Positions 8,577 to 18,200 of a stretch of DNA of 64,000 nt are shown in pieces. Numbering within the stretch: the first letter of the stretch is position 1; each line of letters starts with the position of its first letter. The stretch covers positions 992,001 to 1,056,000 of the forward strand of contig NZ_CP061295.1 of assembly GCF_018687535.1 (NCBI RefSeq), written 5' to 3'. The notes below the pieces were generated by a model. It ran no database searches. It had not been told where the DNA came from and saw nothing but the letters and a program-made list of their open reading frames with translations. The position numbers and the translations under genes are program-made. Source of the stretch: Polynucleobacter sp. MWH-S4W17. GTDB lineage: Bacteria > Pseudomonadota > Gammaproteobacteria > Burkholderiales > Burkholderiaceae.

Positions 8577-9284
8577 TCAGGATTTAGGCTGACCAAGAAC
8601 CTTAGGCGCCACATAAGGCTGCTTATAAAGCTTCTGCCAGCGTGAACTTAAGCCTTCTGCAATCCATGGCTTCTCGTAAATGAGTGCAATATCAATTGCT
8701 GTAGATCCTTGTGAGTTACGTACCTGCAGATCGGCCCCTTTATCTAGCAATAACTTAACCAATGCTTCATTTCCAGACTGAACCGCCATCATTAGAGGCG
8801 TTGTATTGCCAGGACTAGGAGCATCAACAATAGCTCCGTTGGCGAGCAAATACTGGGCAACGTCAAGGTGACCCCTTGAACATGCGTAATGCAATGGAGT
8901 CCACCCTATGTGATTAATTTGAGCGTTTTGTACCTGTATGAGGCTCTTTACAAGGACTAAATTGCCCTCAATAGATGCAATCATGAGTGGTGTTTCGCCG
9001 AATTTATTGGAAATATCCACATCAGTAGCCTTATTAGTCACTAGAAACGTGATGACATCCTCAGACCTGTCCTTAATTGCTAGATTCAGCATTAATTCAC
9101 CTTTGGCATCGATTGAATTCGGGCTAACACCTTTAGAAACCAGAGATCTAACGGTAGAAACATCGTTAAATTTAGCTGCTTTAGCGAAATCAGCAATATC
9201 AGAATCTGATTGGGCTAAAGCGAAGTTGTTTAGGCTAAATAAAACACCAAGCATGCAGATAATTATCTTAATCTTATTTCTCAT
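8577..9284 (-). CDS. Exported ankyrin-repeat protein
   Basis: A 235-residue protein with a signal peptide ending near ALAQ (about residue 25), then about five ankyrin repeats between residues 30 and 205 (for example GETPLMIAS, GWTPLHYACSRGH, NTTPLMMAVQSG). It is probably a periplasmic protein-binding scaffold. Its ATG overlaps the tatD stop codon by four bases (ATGA), so it is translationally coupled as the last gene of the mltG-tmk-holB-tatD operon. The link to those genes is positional only. Confidence 0.85.
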   Translation of the reverse strand: MRNKIKIIICMLGVLFSLNNFALAQSDSDIADFAKAAKFNDVSTVRSLVSKGVSPNSIDAKGELMLNLAIKDRSEDVITFLVTNKATDVDISNKFGETPLMIASIEGNLVLVKSLIQVQNAQINHIGWTPLHYACSRGHLDVAQYLLANGAIVDAPSPGNTTPLMMAVQSGNEALVKLLLDKGADLQVRNSQGSTAIDIALIYEKPWIAEGLSSRWQKLYKQPYVAPKVLGQPKS

Positions 9285-10072
9285 GAAAATTTCCTATCTA
9301 TATGAAAACATTCATAAAAATTACTTGAAGTTTGATTAGCCAGGTCTTCAATGGATACACCTTTGAGATTGGCAATATATTCACCGACTTTAGATACCCA
9401 TGCAGGCTCATTTGTCTTGCCGCGATATGGGATGGGTGCCAAATAAGGTGAATCTGTCTCAATGAGCATTCTATCCAGGGGCACCTGTTTACAGGTTTCT
9501 TGGAGTTCTTTAGCGCTTTTGAAGGTCACAATACCCGAAAAAGAGATAAAAAACCCCATATCCATGGCCGCCTTTGCAACATCGTAGGATTCAGTAAAGC
9601 AATGCATCACCCCGCCAATTTGTTGAGCGCCCTCCTCTTTGAGGATTTTGATGGTGTCCTCAGAGGCGGCCCTTGTATGGATGATGAGAGGCTTCTTAGA
9701 TGCGATGGAGGCTCTGATATGGGTTCTAAACCGCGCTCGTTGCCATTCCATGGACTCATAGCTACGATCTCCCATGCGGTAGTAATCAAGTCCTGTTTCG
9801 CCAATTGCCACGATTTTCGGGTGCTTTAAAGCCATCTCAACCAGAAAATCAAAGGTAGGTTCAGGGGTGTCTTCGTAATCAGGATGAACGCCAACAGACG
9901 CGAAGAGGTTGGGATGATCTTGCGCCAATTTGAGTACGTTAGGAAAGTCCGGCAAATCAACCGAGACACACAAAGCGTGACTCACTTTGGCCAACTGCAT
10001 ATTGCTCAATACTTCCGGCAAACGGGATTGAAATTCCAGGAAATCGAGGTGGCAATGGGAGTCTATGAACAT
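9281..10072 (-). CDS. tatD: TatD-family metal-dependent hydrolase/DNase
   Basis: A 263-residue amidohydrolase-fold protein. It opens with DSHCHLD (metal ligands His6 and His8), has GETGLDYY (metal-binding Glu), IIHTRAA (His), MHCFTES (His) and ETDSPYLAP (Asp). All five signature regions of TatD/YcfH are present. It acts in the cytoplasm, probably as a 3'-5' DNase or in nucleic-acid quality control. It follows holB in the common proteobacterial order tmk-holB-tatD. Confidence 0.93.
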   Translation of the reverse strand: MFIDSHCHLDFLEFQSRLPEVLSNMQLAKVSHALCVSVDLPDFPNVLKLAQDHPNLFASVGVHPDYEDTPEPTFDFLVEMALKHPKIVAIGETGLDYYRMGDRSYESMEWQRARFRTHIRASIASKKPLIIHTRAASEDTIKILKEEGAQQIGGVMHCFTESYDVAKAAMDMGFFISFSGIVTFKSAKELQETCKQVPLDRMLIETDSPYLAPIPYRGKTNEPAWVSKVGEYIANLKGVSIEDLANQTSSNFYECFHIDRKFS

Positions 10073-10103
10073 GACTCGTTATTTTAGACTGCTTGGGTTG
10101 ATT

Positions 10104-11225
10104 CTATGGGCCAAAAATCTGTTGGTATTGGGAAAGCAAAGCTTCTAACTGGATGCGGTTGGCTAGAGGGTGATTTTCATGGCGACGAGCCTGTAGCAGA
10201 GACTTCCATAGCTGGAGCATTCTTTGAACGTTCACTGCTTTTGAAAGACTCTGAAGTGTAGATATATGCTTTGGGTAATACCGTGGCGCACCACCCTGGG
10301 CAACCGACTGCAAATCTGAGATCCATCGTTGCATGCTTGCCAAAAGAAAGCCATATTGAGCCTTGTGTGTCTTCTCGGCTGTATCTAGCCAATTAATTCC
10401 CACGCCTTGAGCCATCGATTGCAATAGGTAGCGTGACGCCTGAATTGATATCGTGAGCTCATCCTTCTCATCTTTATTGTGTCTTGCGATCAAAGAGCTC
10501 AACACTGAGAATGGCGCTCCGCCCTGCTCATCGTAAATGGTTTCGACATCCCCATCGTTCACTTTTAGGCCGTCAATATTATTCAGCTGGGTTTTTAGCC
10601 AAGCCAATCCCTGCTCGCGATCAGGGCGTGGTGCAGTCAGAAGTCGGCAGCGCGATCTAATCGTAGGTAAGACGCGATCAACACGATCGGCCAACAATAT
10701 AAAAATGGTGTTTGCTGGAGGCTCTTCTAGAGACTTTAATAAAGTGTTAGCGGAGTCTGTGCGCAACATTTCTAACGGATAAATCAATATCACTCGATTG
10801 CCACCACGATGTGAGCCAATTGAAAGATTTTCTATGGCATGACGGGTTTCTTCAATGGAGATATTTTTCTTCTCCTTTTTTTCGCTTGAATCGCCGTCAT
10901 CATCGCGTGCCGCTTTACCTCTTTTGGGTGTTTCGTCACTCTCATAATCAGCGTGAGGTAGGAGCTTTCGATGTGTTTCAGGAACTAAAGCTATAAAGTC
11001 CGGATGGTTGCCCGTATCAAACCAGTGGCAGGCCTCGCATTGATTGCAGGGCTTTATAGCTGCATTTGAATTCTCGCAAAGAAGTGCCTTAGCAAGTTCA
11101 ACAGAGAACGCAAACTTACCGATACCGGACTGGCCGTGCAACAAAATCGCATTGGGGAAGTTGGCAAAATCCAAACTTTCCCATAATGGTTTAAGCCAAG
11201 GCGCCATCAGATTATCTTGCTTCAC
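10104..11225 (-). CDS. holB: DNA polymerase III delta' subunit
   Basis: Clamp-loader subunit of the replicase. AAA+ fold with a relaxed Walker A (HGQSGIGKFAF, near residue 30), a zinc module with Cys residues in CENSN and CNQCEAC, and a sensor/SRC-like TIRSRCR near residue 190. At 373 residues it is longer than the E. coli protein. An acidic/basic insert (ESDETPKRGKAARDDD) lies after the zinc module. It starts with GTG immediately after the tmk stop, implying coupled translation. Confidence 0.93.
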   Translation of the reverse strand: MKQDNLMAPWLKPLWESLDFANFPNAILLHGQSGIGKFAFSVELAKALLCENSNAAIKPCNQCEACHWFDTGNHPDFIALVPETHRKLLPHADYESDETPKRGKAARDDDGDSSEKKEKKNISIEETRHAIENLSIGSHRGGNRVILIYPLEMLRTDSANTLLKSLEEPPANTIFILLADRVDRVLPTIRSRCRLLTAPRPDREQGLAWLKTQLNNIDGLKVNDGDVETIYDEQGGAPFSVLSSLIARHNKDEKDELTISIQASRYLLQSMAQGVGINWLDTAEKTHKAQYGFLLASMQRWISDLQSVAQGGAPRYYPKHISTLQSLSKAVNVQRMLQLWKSLLQARRHENHPLANRIQLEALLSQYQQIFGP

Positions 11226-11864
11226 TTAAATCGCAATCTGAATAAGTTTCAGACCGTCCCAAATAGCTTCAGGGGTTTTTGTTGCATCGACTAGATGAAA
11301 GCGTGATGAATCATCATTGGCTCTTCTCAAGTATTCCTGACGAACTCTTTCGAAAAAATCTAGATCCATTTTTTCAAATTTATCTGGGGCTCGAACCTTG
11401 GAGCGACGAGCCTCCGCAATCTCACCAGGTAAGTCAAAAAGAATTGTTAAGTTGGGTTGCAAAAGTGAACCATCGGGGCGACCCTGAACCCAGCGTTCTA
11501 ATTCATTTAACTTTACCAAGCTCAAGCCGCGACCACCACCTTGGTAGGCGAAGCTAGCATCTGTAAAGCGATCTGAAATTACAATCTTTCCTGCCGACAG
11601 CGCCGGCTCAATAACCTGTGCAATATGTTCACGACGTGCAGCAAACATTAATAAGGCCTCAGTCTCCAAATTCATGGGGGCATCTAAAAGTAGGTTGCGT
11701 AATTGCTCGCCCAAACCAGTACCACCAGGTTCACGTGTCATCACCACCTCTTTGTTTGGGTAGCGCTCTTGTATCAAATTTCTAAAGGCGTCGACGTGTG
11801 TACTCTTTCCTGCGCCATCGATGCCTTCGAAACTAATGAAATATCCGTTTTGTGCTGATGTCAT
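11226..11864 (-). CDS. tmk: Thymidylate kinase
   Basis: Phosphorylates dTMP to dTDP. The P-loop is [11 protein letters not shown] (residues 12-22), the DR motif is in [18 protein letters not shown], and the lid region follows at about residue 150. The length of 212 residues is normal. It lies between mltG (12 bases upstream) and holB (adjacent). Confidence 0.96.
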   Translation of the reverse strand: MTSAQNGYFISFEGIDGAGKSTHVDAFRNLIQERYPNKEVVMTREPGGTGLGEQLRNLLLDAPMNLETEALLMFAARREHIAQVIEPALSAGKIVISDRFTDASFAYQGGGRGLSLVKLNELERWVQGRPDGSLLQPNLTILFDLPGEIAEARRSKVRAPDKFEKMDLDFFERVRQEYLRRANDDSSRFHLVDATKTPEAIWDGLKLIQIAI

Positions 11865-11876
11865 AGTTAAATGAAT

Positions 11877-12950
11877 TTAGTTGGCGCCCTTTCCAGGCGG
11901 AATTTTGCGTTGATACTGGTCTACTGCTGACTCATGCTCTTTTAAGCTTTGAGAAAAGTGACTGCTACCATCGCCCTTTGCCACGAAAAATAAGGCCTCA
12001 CTTTTAGCAGGATGCGCAGAAGCCAAAATAGACTCTTTGCTGGGCATTGCGATGGGGCTAGGAGGTAAACCTTTATGCATATAGGTATTGTAGGCAGTGT
12101 CTTTGCGTAAATCCGCTTTCCGCAAATTTCCATCAAATTTAGTGCCTATTCCGTAGATAACCGTAGGGTCCGTTTGGAGAGACATTCCTTTATTGAGACG
12201 ATTTATAAATACAGCGGAAATCATATCCCGATCTCTTGCGCGGCCAGTTTCTTTTTCGATGATAGAAGACAGGATTAAGAGTTCATAGGGTGTTTTTAAG
12301 GGAAGCCCAAACTCTTTTTGCTCCCAAGCTTGGTTTAGTTGCTTTTGCATGGCTTGTGCGGCTCTACGATATATATTTAAATCCGGTTCATCTGGGTCAA
12401 ATATATAGGTATCAGGAAGAAATAGTCCTTCGTCGCTGGGATAGCTAAGATTGAGGGATTGCAACAAGTCCTTGTTGCTCATTCCCTTGGTTTGGTGGAT
12501 AAGAGCCGGGTGCATATCGATGATGCCCCGCAGTTGCCAAATAGTCATGCCCGGAATAATCGCAATACTTTCCCTCACTCGATCCCCGCGTGCAATTTGC
12601 AGCAACACTTTACCGAGACTTCCTCCCACTGGGAGCATATAAGTGCCTGGCTTTAGTTTTGATCCTACGAAAAGACTTCTAGCTCCTACCTGGATAGTGA
12701 ATTTATTGATCGATAAGCCTTGTTCACCAAACTGATCGGCAATGCTAGAAAGGCTCGAATTCGGATTAATCTTCACTTTATAAACAGGCGCGCTATCTAC
12801 ATTGGGAGTGTTGGGCACCACTGGCAGTAAAAAAATACCGCCATAAATTAGACCTAGCAAGATTGACAAAATGGTCAACCAATACTTTAGACCTCGATCT
12901 TTTGACTTTTTCTTAATAAATAGAGATCTGCTCTGAATTTTTCTGCTCAT
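11877..12950 (-). CDS. mltG: Endolytic murein transglycosylase
   Basis: Cuts nascent peptidoglycan strands at the inner membrane. One N-terminal membrane anchor (about residues 24-46) follows a basic leader. A LysM-like small domain comes next, then the YceG catalytic domain with the active-site Glu in SSIIEKETGR and the following LQTDPTVIYG segment. At 357 residues it has family length. It is the first gene of the minus-strand operon and is divergent from ygfZ with a 20-base gap, so the two promoters must overlap the neighbouring reading frames. Confidence 0.94.
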   Translation of the reverse strand: MSRKIQSRSLFIKKKSKDRGLKYWLTILSILLGLIYGGIFLLPVVPNTPNVDSAPVYKVKINPNSSLSSIADQFGEQGLSINKFTIQVGARSLFVGSKLKPGTYMLPVGGSLGKVLLQIARGDRVRESIAIIPGMTIWQLRGIIDMHPALIHQTKGMSNKDLLQSLNLSYPSDEGLFLPDTYIFDPDEPDLNIYRRAAQAMQKQLNQAWEQKEFGLPLKTPYELLILSSIIEKETGRARDRDMISAVFINRLNKGMSLQTDPTVIYGIGTKFDGNLRKADLRKDTAYNTYMHKGLPPSPIAMPSKESILASAHPAKSEALFFVAKGDGSSHFSQSLKEHESAVDQYQRKIPPGKGAN

Positions 12951-12970
12951 CAGGCTATGATAAAAGGGTC

Positions 12971-13978
12971 ATGATAAATACCCCCAAAATTGAGCAAAAC
13001 TGGCTAAATAACCCTACTTCCCTGCCCTGCAATTTGCCGCAGTGGGGGTTAATCCTGGTTGAGGGCTCAGATGCTGCAAGTTTTTTACAAAATCAATTAA
13101 CAAATTCAGTATTGGGACTAAACCGCACCCTTCCCGGACAAATGGCCCAAAATTTTTCAGGTGTCCGCCTAGTAGGTTATTGCAGCCCTAAAGGGAGGTT
13201 GCTTGCAAGCGCATGGCTTGGATTGTTTCCATCTGGCGAGAATGCCGAAGATCGCTTTGCTTTATTTATTTCGAAGGATATTGCTGCAAGTACAGCAAAA
13301 CGTTTATCCATGTTTGTACTGCGCTCAAAGGTCAAAGTTACCGATGTATCTGAGGATTGGATTATTTCTGGACTACATTGTTCTGAGGAACAGATTGTCG
13401 AGTTTAGGCTTGATCCTAGTGCTATAGCTTTACGTATGCCCGATGTTTTGGCAAATAATCAATCGGTTGCCCGTCTTTTATTTGCAATGCCCGTTGATAA
13501 GCAATCAAGTGCACGCGACTCTAATGAAATGCTTCAAACATGGAATGAGCTTGAGGTCTTAAGTGCCATTCCTAGAATTGTTCAAGCAACTCAGGAGCAA
13601 TTTGTACCCCAAATGATTAATTTTGAATCTGTTGCCGGCGTTGATTTTAAAAAAGGGTGTTATCCAGGCCAAGAAATCGTTGCTCGCAGTCAATATCGCG
13701 GCGCCATCAAGCGTCGACTACAAATTGCCCGTATAGATATCAGTAGCTCAGATGAAAACCTACCCATGCCGGGCGTTGAACTTTTCCACTCCAATGACCC
13801 CTCCCAGCCAGCAGGAATGGTAGTTTTATCTGCACATTCCCCAGGGTATGGTGACCGCATTGACCTTCAGGTCGAGTGCAAGTTAGAGGCGCTTGAAAAT
13901 GGGGAAATTCATCTTGGTAGCCCTGAGGGACCTGTGTTAAAAATAGATTTATTGCCCTACCCTTTGCTCGAAATTTAA
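12971..13978 (+). CDS. ygfZ: Folate-binding protein YgfZ (Fe-S maintenance)
   Basis: Tetrahydrofolate-dependent factor that supports repair or assembly of Fe-S enzymes. The diagnostic K-G-C-Y-x-G-Q-E motif is present as KGCYPGQE near residue 230, followed by IVARSQYRGAIKRRL. The length of 335 residues fits the family. It is divergent from mltG and followed by an NRDE-family gene after 8 bases. Confidence 0.92.
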   Translation: MINTPKIEQNWLNNPTSLPCNLPQWGLILVEGSDAASFLQNQLTNSVLGLNRTLPGQMAQNFSGVRLVGYCSPKGRLLASAWLGLFPSGENAEDRFALFISKDIAASTAKRLSMFVLRSKVKVTDVSEDWIISGLHCSEEQIVEFRLDPSAIALRMPDVLANNQSVARLLFAMPVDKQSSARDSNEMLQTWNELEVLSAIPRIVQATQEQFVPQMINFESVAGVDFKKGCYPGQEIVARSQYRGAIKRRLQIARIDISSSDENLPMPGVELFHSNDPSQPAGMVVLSAHSPGYGDRIDLQVECKLEALENGEIHLGSPEGPVLKIDLLPYPLLEI

Positions 13979-13986
13979 TACCCCTT

Positions 13987-14844
13987 ATGTGCCTTATTCT
14001 CTTCGCTTGGAATTCTCACCCAGAATATTCACTGGTGGTAGCGGCGAACCGTGATGAGTTTTACGAACGCAATACCGATGGCGTTTCTTGGTGGTCTGAA
14101 CATCCTCATGTTTTGGCAGGCAGAGATCGGGCTGATGTATTGGGTAATCCCGGCACCTGGCTTGGATTTACCAAAACTGGAAAATTTGCAGCCTTAACAA
14201 ATGTTCGAGCGCCTAGCGAAAAAAATCCTGATTCTAGAACGCGTGGTGAACTGTCTTTGATGTACCTCACCGGTAATGAGCGCCCCTCGGAATTTATCCA
14301 AGGAAATGCAAAGCGTTTTCAGCAATACAACGGCTTTAATCTTTTGATGGCGGATTTAAGTGATCCAGCCAATGCCGAAATGCATTGGGTCAGCAATCGT
14401 ATGATGATTGGGCAAAGTATTCGTCCGCGGAAAGTTTTTCCACAACAAACGTTAGAGCCAGGAGTTTATGGTTTGTCTAATGCCATGCTTGATACTCCGT
14501 GGCCAAAAGTAAATCACCGTGTAGCTGCATTTGCTCAGGCATTGGCTATGGATCAAGGGCAACTTAAAAATGCAGATCCGTATTTAAAGCTATTAGCAGA
14601 CACGCACCACGCTAGTGATAACGAACTTCCTAACACGGGGGTTAGTCGTGAATGGGAGAAGGCACTATCTCCCGCGTTTATTAAAACCCCCGCCTATGGA
14701 ACGCGTTCAAGTACAGTTTTGAGGGTACGGAAAGACGGTCAGTTTGAGATGGTGGAGCGTCGCTTTGACGCTTCAGGAACTGTAGGTCATGACGTTGTTA
14801 CGGGCGTCCTTAGCTCTGCATCAGATTCAAATTTATCTGTTTAG
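13987..14844 (+). CDS. NRDE-family (TANGO2-like) protein
   Basis: A 285-residue protein starting MCLILFAW, with the conserved Cys2 right after the initiator, and with the family name motif N-R-D-E in VVAANRDEFYER (near residue 20). These are features of the NRDE/TANGO2 family, thought to be Ntn-hydrolase-like with Cys2 as possible nucleophile. In eukaryotes TANGO2 affects haem and lipid handling; the bacterial role is unclear. It is probably cotranscribed with ygfZ. Confidence 0.85.
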   Translation: MCLILFAWNSHPEYSLVVAANRDEFYERNTDGVSWWSEHPHVLAGRDRADVLGNPGTWLGFTKTGKFAALTNVRAPSEKNPDSRTRGELSLMYLTGNERPSEFIQGNAKRFQQYNGFNLLMADLSDPANAEMHWVSNRMMIGQSIRPRKVFPQQTLEPGVYGLSNAMLDTPWPKVNHRVAAFAQALAMDQGQLKNADPYLKLLADTHHASDNELPNTGVSREWEKALSPAFIKTPAYGTRSSTVLRVRKDGQFEMVERRFDASGTVGHDVVTGVLSSASDSNLSV

Positions 14845-14846
14845 CA

Positions 14847-15329
14847 TTACTCAAAGCGACCATCATCGTTTATAACTCGATCACCATCTGCATTACGAGC
14901 TACTAAGCGCTTCAGGTACTTGAAAGTACCGGTAGACATGCAGCAAATTTCACCTTGATCGTTATAAAGCTTGGCTTCGCAAAAAGCCATCGTTGCAGTT
15001 CTGCGAACGGTATCAGCCTTAACTCTTAATACACCAGTAGCGGCTTGCATGAAATTATTCTTCATCTCAATGGTTACCACACTACGATCACCAGGATCTC
15101 CAGAACGTGCAGCAACAGCCATAGCTACATCCATTAGCGTTAACAAAACGCCTCCATGTGCTACTTCCCAGGTGTTGTTGTGCTCGGGTTTGAGGGCTAG
15201 CAAAATCTCCCCTTTGCCCATTTCAGCGCTTAAGCAACGAACACCCAAAAGCTTTAAAAAGGGCACATTCAACTCTTCGCCTAAATTAGCTAATTGTGCT
15301 TGTGGATTCATTTGGACTTGTTTATTCAT
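14847..15329 (-). CDS. PaaI-type hotdog thioesterase
   Basis: A 160-residue single hotdog-fold protein with the typical NTWEVAHGGVLLTLMDVAMA core helix containing the conserved His-Gly-Gly, and a closing beta-strand region (TVRRTATMAFCEAKLY). It is expected to hydrolyse acyl-CoA thioesters in the cytoplasm. Substrate not predictable. It converges on the NRDE gene with a 2-base gap and is divergent from selO. Confidence 0.85.
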   Translation of the reverse strand: MNKQVQMNPQAQLANLGEELNVPFLKLLGVRCLSAEMGKGEILLALKPEHNNTWEVAHGGVLLTLMDVAMAVAARSGDPGDRSVVTIEMKNNFMQAATGVLRVKADTVRRTATMAFCEAKLYNDQGEICCMSTGTFKYLKRLVARNADGDRVINDDGRFE

Positions 15330-15383
15330 AGATTAATTTTAGAGCCATGCACGTGATTTAGTAAATCCACCTAGAATACCTCC

Positions 15384-16850
15384 ATGGCCTTTACTTTAAG
15401 CGGCAATGATGCCTGCCAAGCAACCCTCCCCACCCCGATACCCAATCCCTACTGGGTCGCATTTTCACCCTCTTCCGCCAAATTGGTGGGTATCGACCTG
15501 GACGAAAATCATCTGCCCGTAGATAAAACATGGCTAGAGGTATTGTCTGGTAACGGTTTAAATACAGCCAACCATCAATTTCCAAATCCTATGGCAACAG
15601 CCTATAGCGGACATCAATTTGGGGTATGGGCTGGTCAACTGGGTGATGGACGCGCAATATTGTTAGGCAATATTGCTAGCCAAGAATTACAACTTAAAGG
15701 GGCTGGGATAACGCGATTCTCCCGCATGGGTGATGGTCGTGCTGTACTGCGCTCGTCTATAAGGGAATTCTTATGCAGCGAGTCAATGCATGCTCTGGGC
15801 ATTCCAACTACGAGAGCGCTTTCAATTGTTGGCTCAGATATGCCCGTCAGAAGAGAAACTTTAGAGACTGCAGCGGTTTGTGCTCGCTTAGCACCAAGCT
15901 TTATTCGGGTTGGCCACTTTGAGCATTACGCTTCACTGCAAAACCATGCAAGGTTAAAAGAGCTCGCAGATTACCTCATAGAAATACATTACCCAGAATC
16001 CCTACAGACTGATGAGCCTTACTTGGAATTATTTAAAAGAATTTGCGCACGCAACGCTAATTTAGTCGCTCAATGGCAGGCTGTGGGCTTTTGTCATGGG
16101 GTTCTCAATAGTGACAATATTAGCGTGCTTGGATTGACTATTGACTATGGCCCTTTTGGATTTTTAGACCAGTTTCAGATCGACCATATTTGCAACCATA
16201 GCGATCAAGGTGGTCGTTATGCCTACCATCGTCAACCACAAATCATGCATTGGAATATGGCATGCTTGGCCAGCGCCATGATTCCACTACTTGAGCTCCG
16301 CCACGGTGAAAAAGAAGCCCAAGATCTACTGCGTTCAGCCCTTGAAGAGTTCCCAAATACTTATGCGAGAGCTTGGCAATCGTTGTTTCGTAATAAATTG
16401 GGATTTAGTACGGAGCAAGATGGGGACGTCGCCCTGATTGAACGGTTATTGCAGGCAATGCATGATTCGAAGGTGGATTTCACGAACTTCTTTCGCAACC
16501 TTGGAAAGCTCAAGTCAAAACTGCCTATTTCGCAGATTTCCTTAAGAGATGATTTTATTGACCGTGATGCAATTGATCTTTGGTTCGTTGATTATTTAGC
16601 TCGCTTACAGAGTGAATCCAGCAATGATTCAGAGCGACACCTAGCAATGAATCGAGTAAACCCAAAATACATCCTGCGAAATCATCTTGCCCAGTTCGCC
16701 ATTGAACAGGCGCAGAAAAAAGACTTTTCTGAGGTATCAAAGATTCTTAAGATTTTAAGCAACCCGTTTGATGATCAGCCAGAATTTGCTTCTTACTCGC
16801 TAGCTCCGCCACCAGATATGGATATGGTCGAAGTAAGCTGCTCCTCATAG
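15384..16850 (+). CDS. selO: Protein adenylyltransferase SelO (YdiU)
   Basis: Pseudokinase-fold enzyme that transfers AMP to Ser/Thr/Tyr of target proteins, linked to oxidative stress. Seen: LQLKGAGITRFSRMGDGRAV (inverted nucleotide-binding segment), EFLCSESMHALGIPTTRAL, HGVLNSDNISVLGL and IDYGPFGFLD (metal and catalytic Asp region). It ends in Cys-Ser-Ser, with Cys at the antepenultimate position where other family members carry selenocysteine. At 488 residues it has full length. It is followed by msrB, another oxidative-protein-repair gene, after 35 bases. Confidence 0.94.
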   Translation: MAFTLSGNDACQATLPTPIPNPYWVAFSPSSAKLVGIDLDENHLPVDKTWLEVLSGNGLNTANHQFPNPMATAYSGHQFGVWAGQLGDGRAILLGNIASQELQLKGAGITRFSRMGDGRAVLRSSIREFLCSESMHALGIPTTRALSIVGSDMPVRRETLETAAVCARLAPSFIRVGHFEHYASLQNHARLKELADYLIEIHYPESLQTDEPYLELFKRICARNANLVAQWQAVGFCHGVLNSDNISVLGLTIDYGPFGFLDQFQIDHICNHSDQGGRYAYHRQPQIMHWNMACLASAMIPLLELRHGEKEAQDLLRSALEEFPNTYARAWQSLFRNKLGFSTEQDGDVALIERLLQAMHDSKVDFTNFFRNLGKLKSKLPISQISLRDDFIDRDAIDLWFVDYLARLQSESSNDSERHLAMNRVNPKYILRNHLAQFAIEQAQKKDFSEVSKILKILSNPFDDQPEFASYSLAPPPDMDMVEVSCSS

Positions 16851-16885
16851 GTGTTTAATAGGAAAATCATATTATTGGAGTCAAA

Positions 16886-17299
16886 ATGACAAAAACAGAT
16901 AAAGAATATAAGCAATCATTAAGTGATATAGAGTACCGCGTCACTCGAGAAGCGGCAACCGAGCGGCCTTTTACTGGCAAATACTGGGATCACTGGGACA
17001 AAGGTCGCTATCAGTGCGTTTGCTGCGGTACGCCACTCTTTTTATCAGAGACCAAGTTCGACGCTGGTTGTGGTTGGCCAAGCTATAACGCACCAGAAGT
17101 TGCATCCTCTATTAAGGAAATTCGAGATACTACTCATGGCATGATTCGTACCGAAGTCCGTTGCGCAAATTGCGATGCGCATTTAGGCCATGTATTTGAG
17201 GATGGCCCTATGCCAACCGGTTTGCGCTACTGTATTAACTCTGCATCCTTGAGTTTTGAGCCAGGCACTAACGCTATACCTGCAAAAACAGATGAATAA
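16886..17299 (+). CDS. msrB: Peptide-methionine (R)-S-oxide reductase
   Basis: Repairs methionine-R-sulfoxide in proteins. Zinc-binding pairs C44/C47 and C93/C96 are present, the catalytic Cys is C116 in [10 protein letters not shown], and a possible resolving Cys is C62 in GCGWPSY. The length of 137 residues is typical for the cytoplasmic form; there is no signal peptide. A ribosome site is visible (TTGGAG before the ATG). It is first in a run with yciB, bolA and ppiC. Confidence 0.96.
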   Translation: MTKTDKEYKQSLSDIEYRVTREAATERPFTGKYWDHWDKGRYQCVCCGTPLFLSETKFDAGCGWPSYNAPEVASSIKEIRDTTHGMIRTEVRCANCDAHLGHVFEDGPMPTGLRYCINSASLSFEPGTNAIPAKTDE

Positions 17300-17323
17300 A
17301 TTAAATAGCTGGATAATCACTTT

Positions 17324-17872
17324 ATGAAATTTTTATTCGACCTATTCCCTATCATTCTCTTCTTTGTCGCATTTAAGCTGGGTGATATATACACAGCGAC
17401 TATCGTAGCTATGGTTGCCACTATCGGACAGATTCTTTGGGTCTATTACCGCCATCGCAAGATCGATGCCATGCAATGGATAAGTCTTGTCATGATTGTT
17501 GTGTTTGGCAGCCTCACAATCTTCTTGCATGACAAAACATTTATTCAATTAAAGCCGACAGCGCTTTACTGGCTCTTTTCAGGCGCCCTATTTATCAGTG
17601 CTCAGTTTTTTCAAAAGAATTGGATACAAGTATTAATGGGAAAGCAGGTAACGCTCAAAGCAGCATCAGCGCATTCAGTTTGGCGTAGCCTCAATGTGGC
17701 TTGGGCTATATTCTTTTTCTTCATGGGCGCACTCAATCTGTATGTTGCTTTTGAGTACTCAGAAGAAACTTGGGTTAACTTTAAATTATTCGGCAGTACT
17801 GGCCTCTTATTAATTTTTGTCATTCTTCAAGGAGTTTGGCTCTCCAAGCACATGGAGCACCCAAGCGAATGA
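17324..17872 (+). CDS. yciB: Inner-membrane septation protein A (YciB/IspZ)
   Basis: A 182-residue inner-membrane protein with five or six hydrophobic helices, starting MKFLFDLFPIILFFVAFK as YciB proteins do, and with the conserved WRSLNVAWAIFFFFMGALN segment near residue 125. It is linked to cell-envelope synthesis and septation. Its stop overlaps the bolA start by four bases (ATGA). Confidence 0.93.
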   Translation: MKFLFDLFPIILFFVAFKLGDIYTATIVAMVATIGQILWVYYRHRKIDAMQWISLVMIVVFGSLTIFLHDKTFIQLKPTALYWLFSGALFISAQFFQKNWIQVLMGKQVTLKAASAHSVWRSLNVAWAIFFFFMGALNLYVAFEYSEETWVNFKLFGSTGLLLIFVILQGVWLSKHMEHPSE

Positions 17873-18153
17873 GCATCAATCAACAACGGATTGCCGCTTT
17901 CGATGAAGATCTACGGAAAGCTTTTCAGGTTCAAGCCTTAAAGATTGAAGATGAAAGTCATCTTCATGCTGGCCATGCAGGCGCAGCTAGTGGCGGCGGC
18001 CACTTTCGACTTGAAATCATCGCCTCAGAGTTTAAGGGTTTGAACCTAGTGGCTCGTCATAGGGCTGTTTATGCTGCCTTGAATCGCCATATTCCCAAGG
18101 AAATTCATGCTTTAACCATTACTGCCCTAGCCCCAGACGAAGTTGCTGTCTAG
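17869..18153 (+). CDS. BolA-family protein
   Basis: A 94-residue BolA-fold protein with the conserved His-containing stretch (DESHLHAGHAG, then GGHFRLEIIASEFKGL) and the helix-turn RHRAVYAALNRHI. BolA proteins bind monothiol glutaredoxin Fe-S clusters or act as regulators. I take the ATG at 17869 that overlaps the yciB stop; a longer reading from a TTG at 17836 lies inside yciB and adds a non-conserved leader. Confidence 0.9.
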   Translation: MSINQQRIAAFDEDLRKAFQVQALKIEDESHLHAGHAGAASGGGHFRLEIIASEFKGLNLVARHRAVYAALNRHIPKEIHALTITALAPDEVAV

Positions 18154-18200
18154 GGCTACTTTAGAATGGCTCTATTCCCTTTTAATTAATTATCAAAACC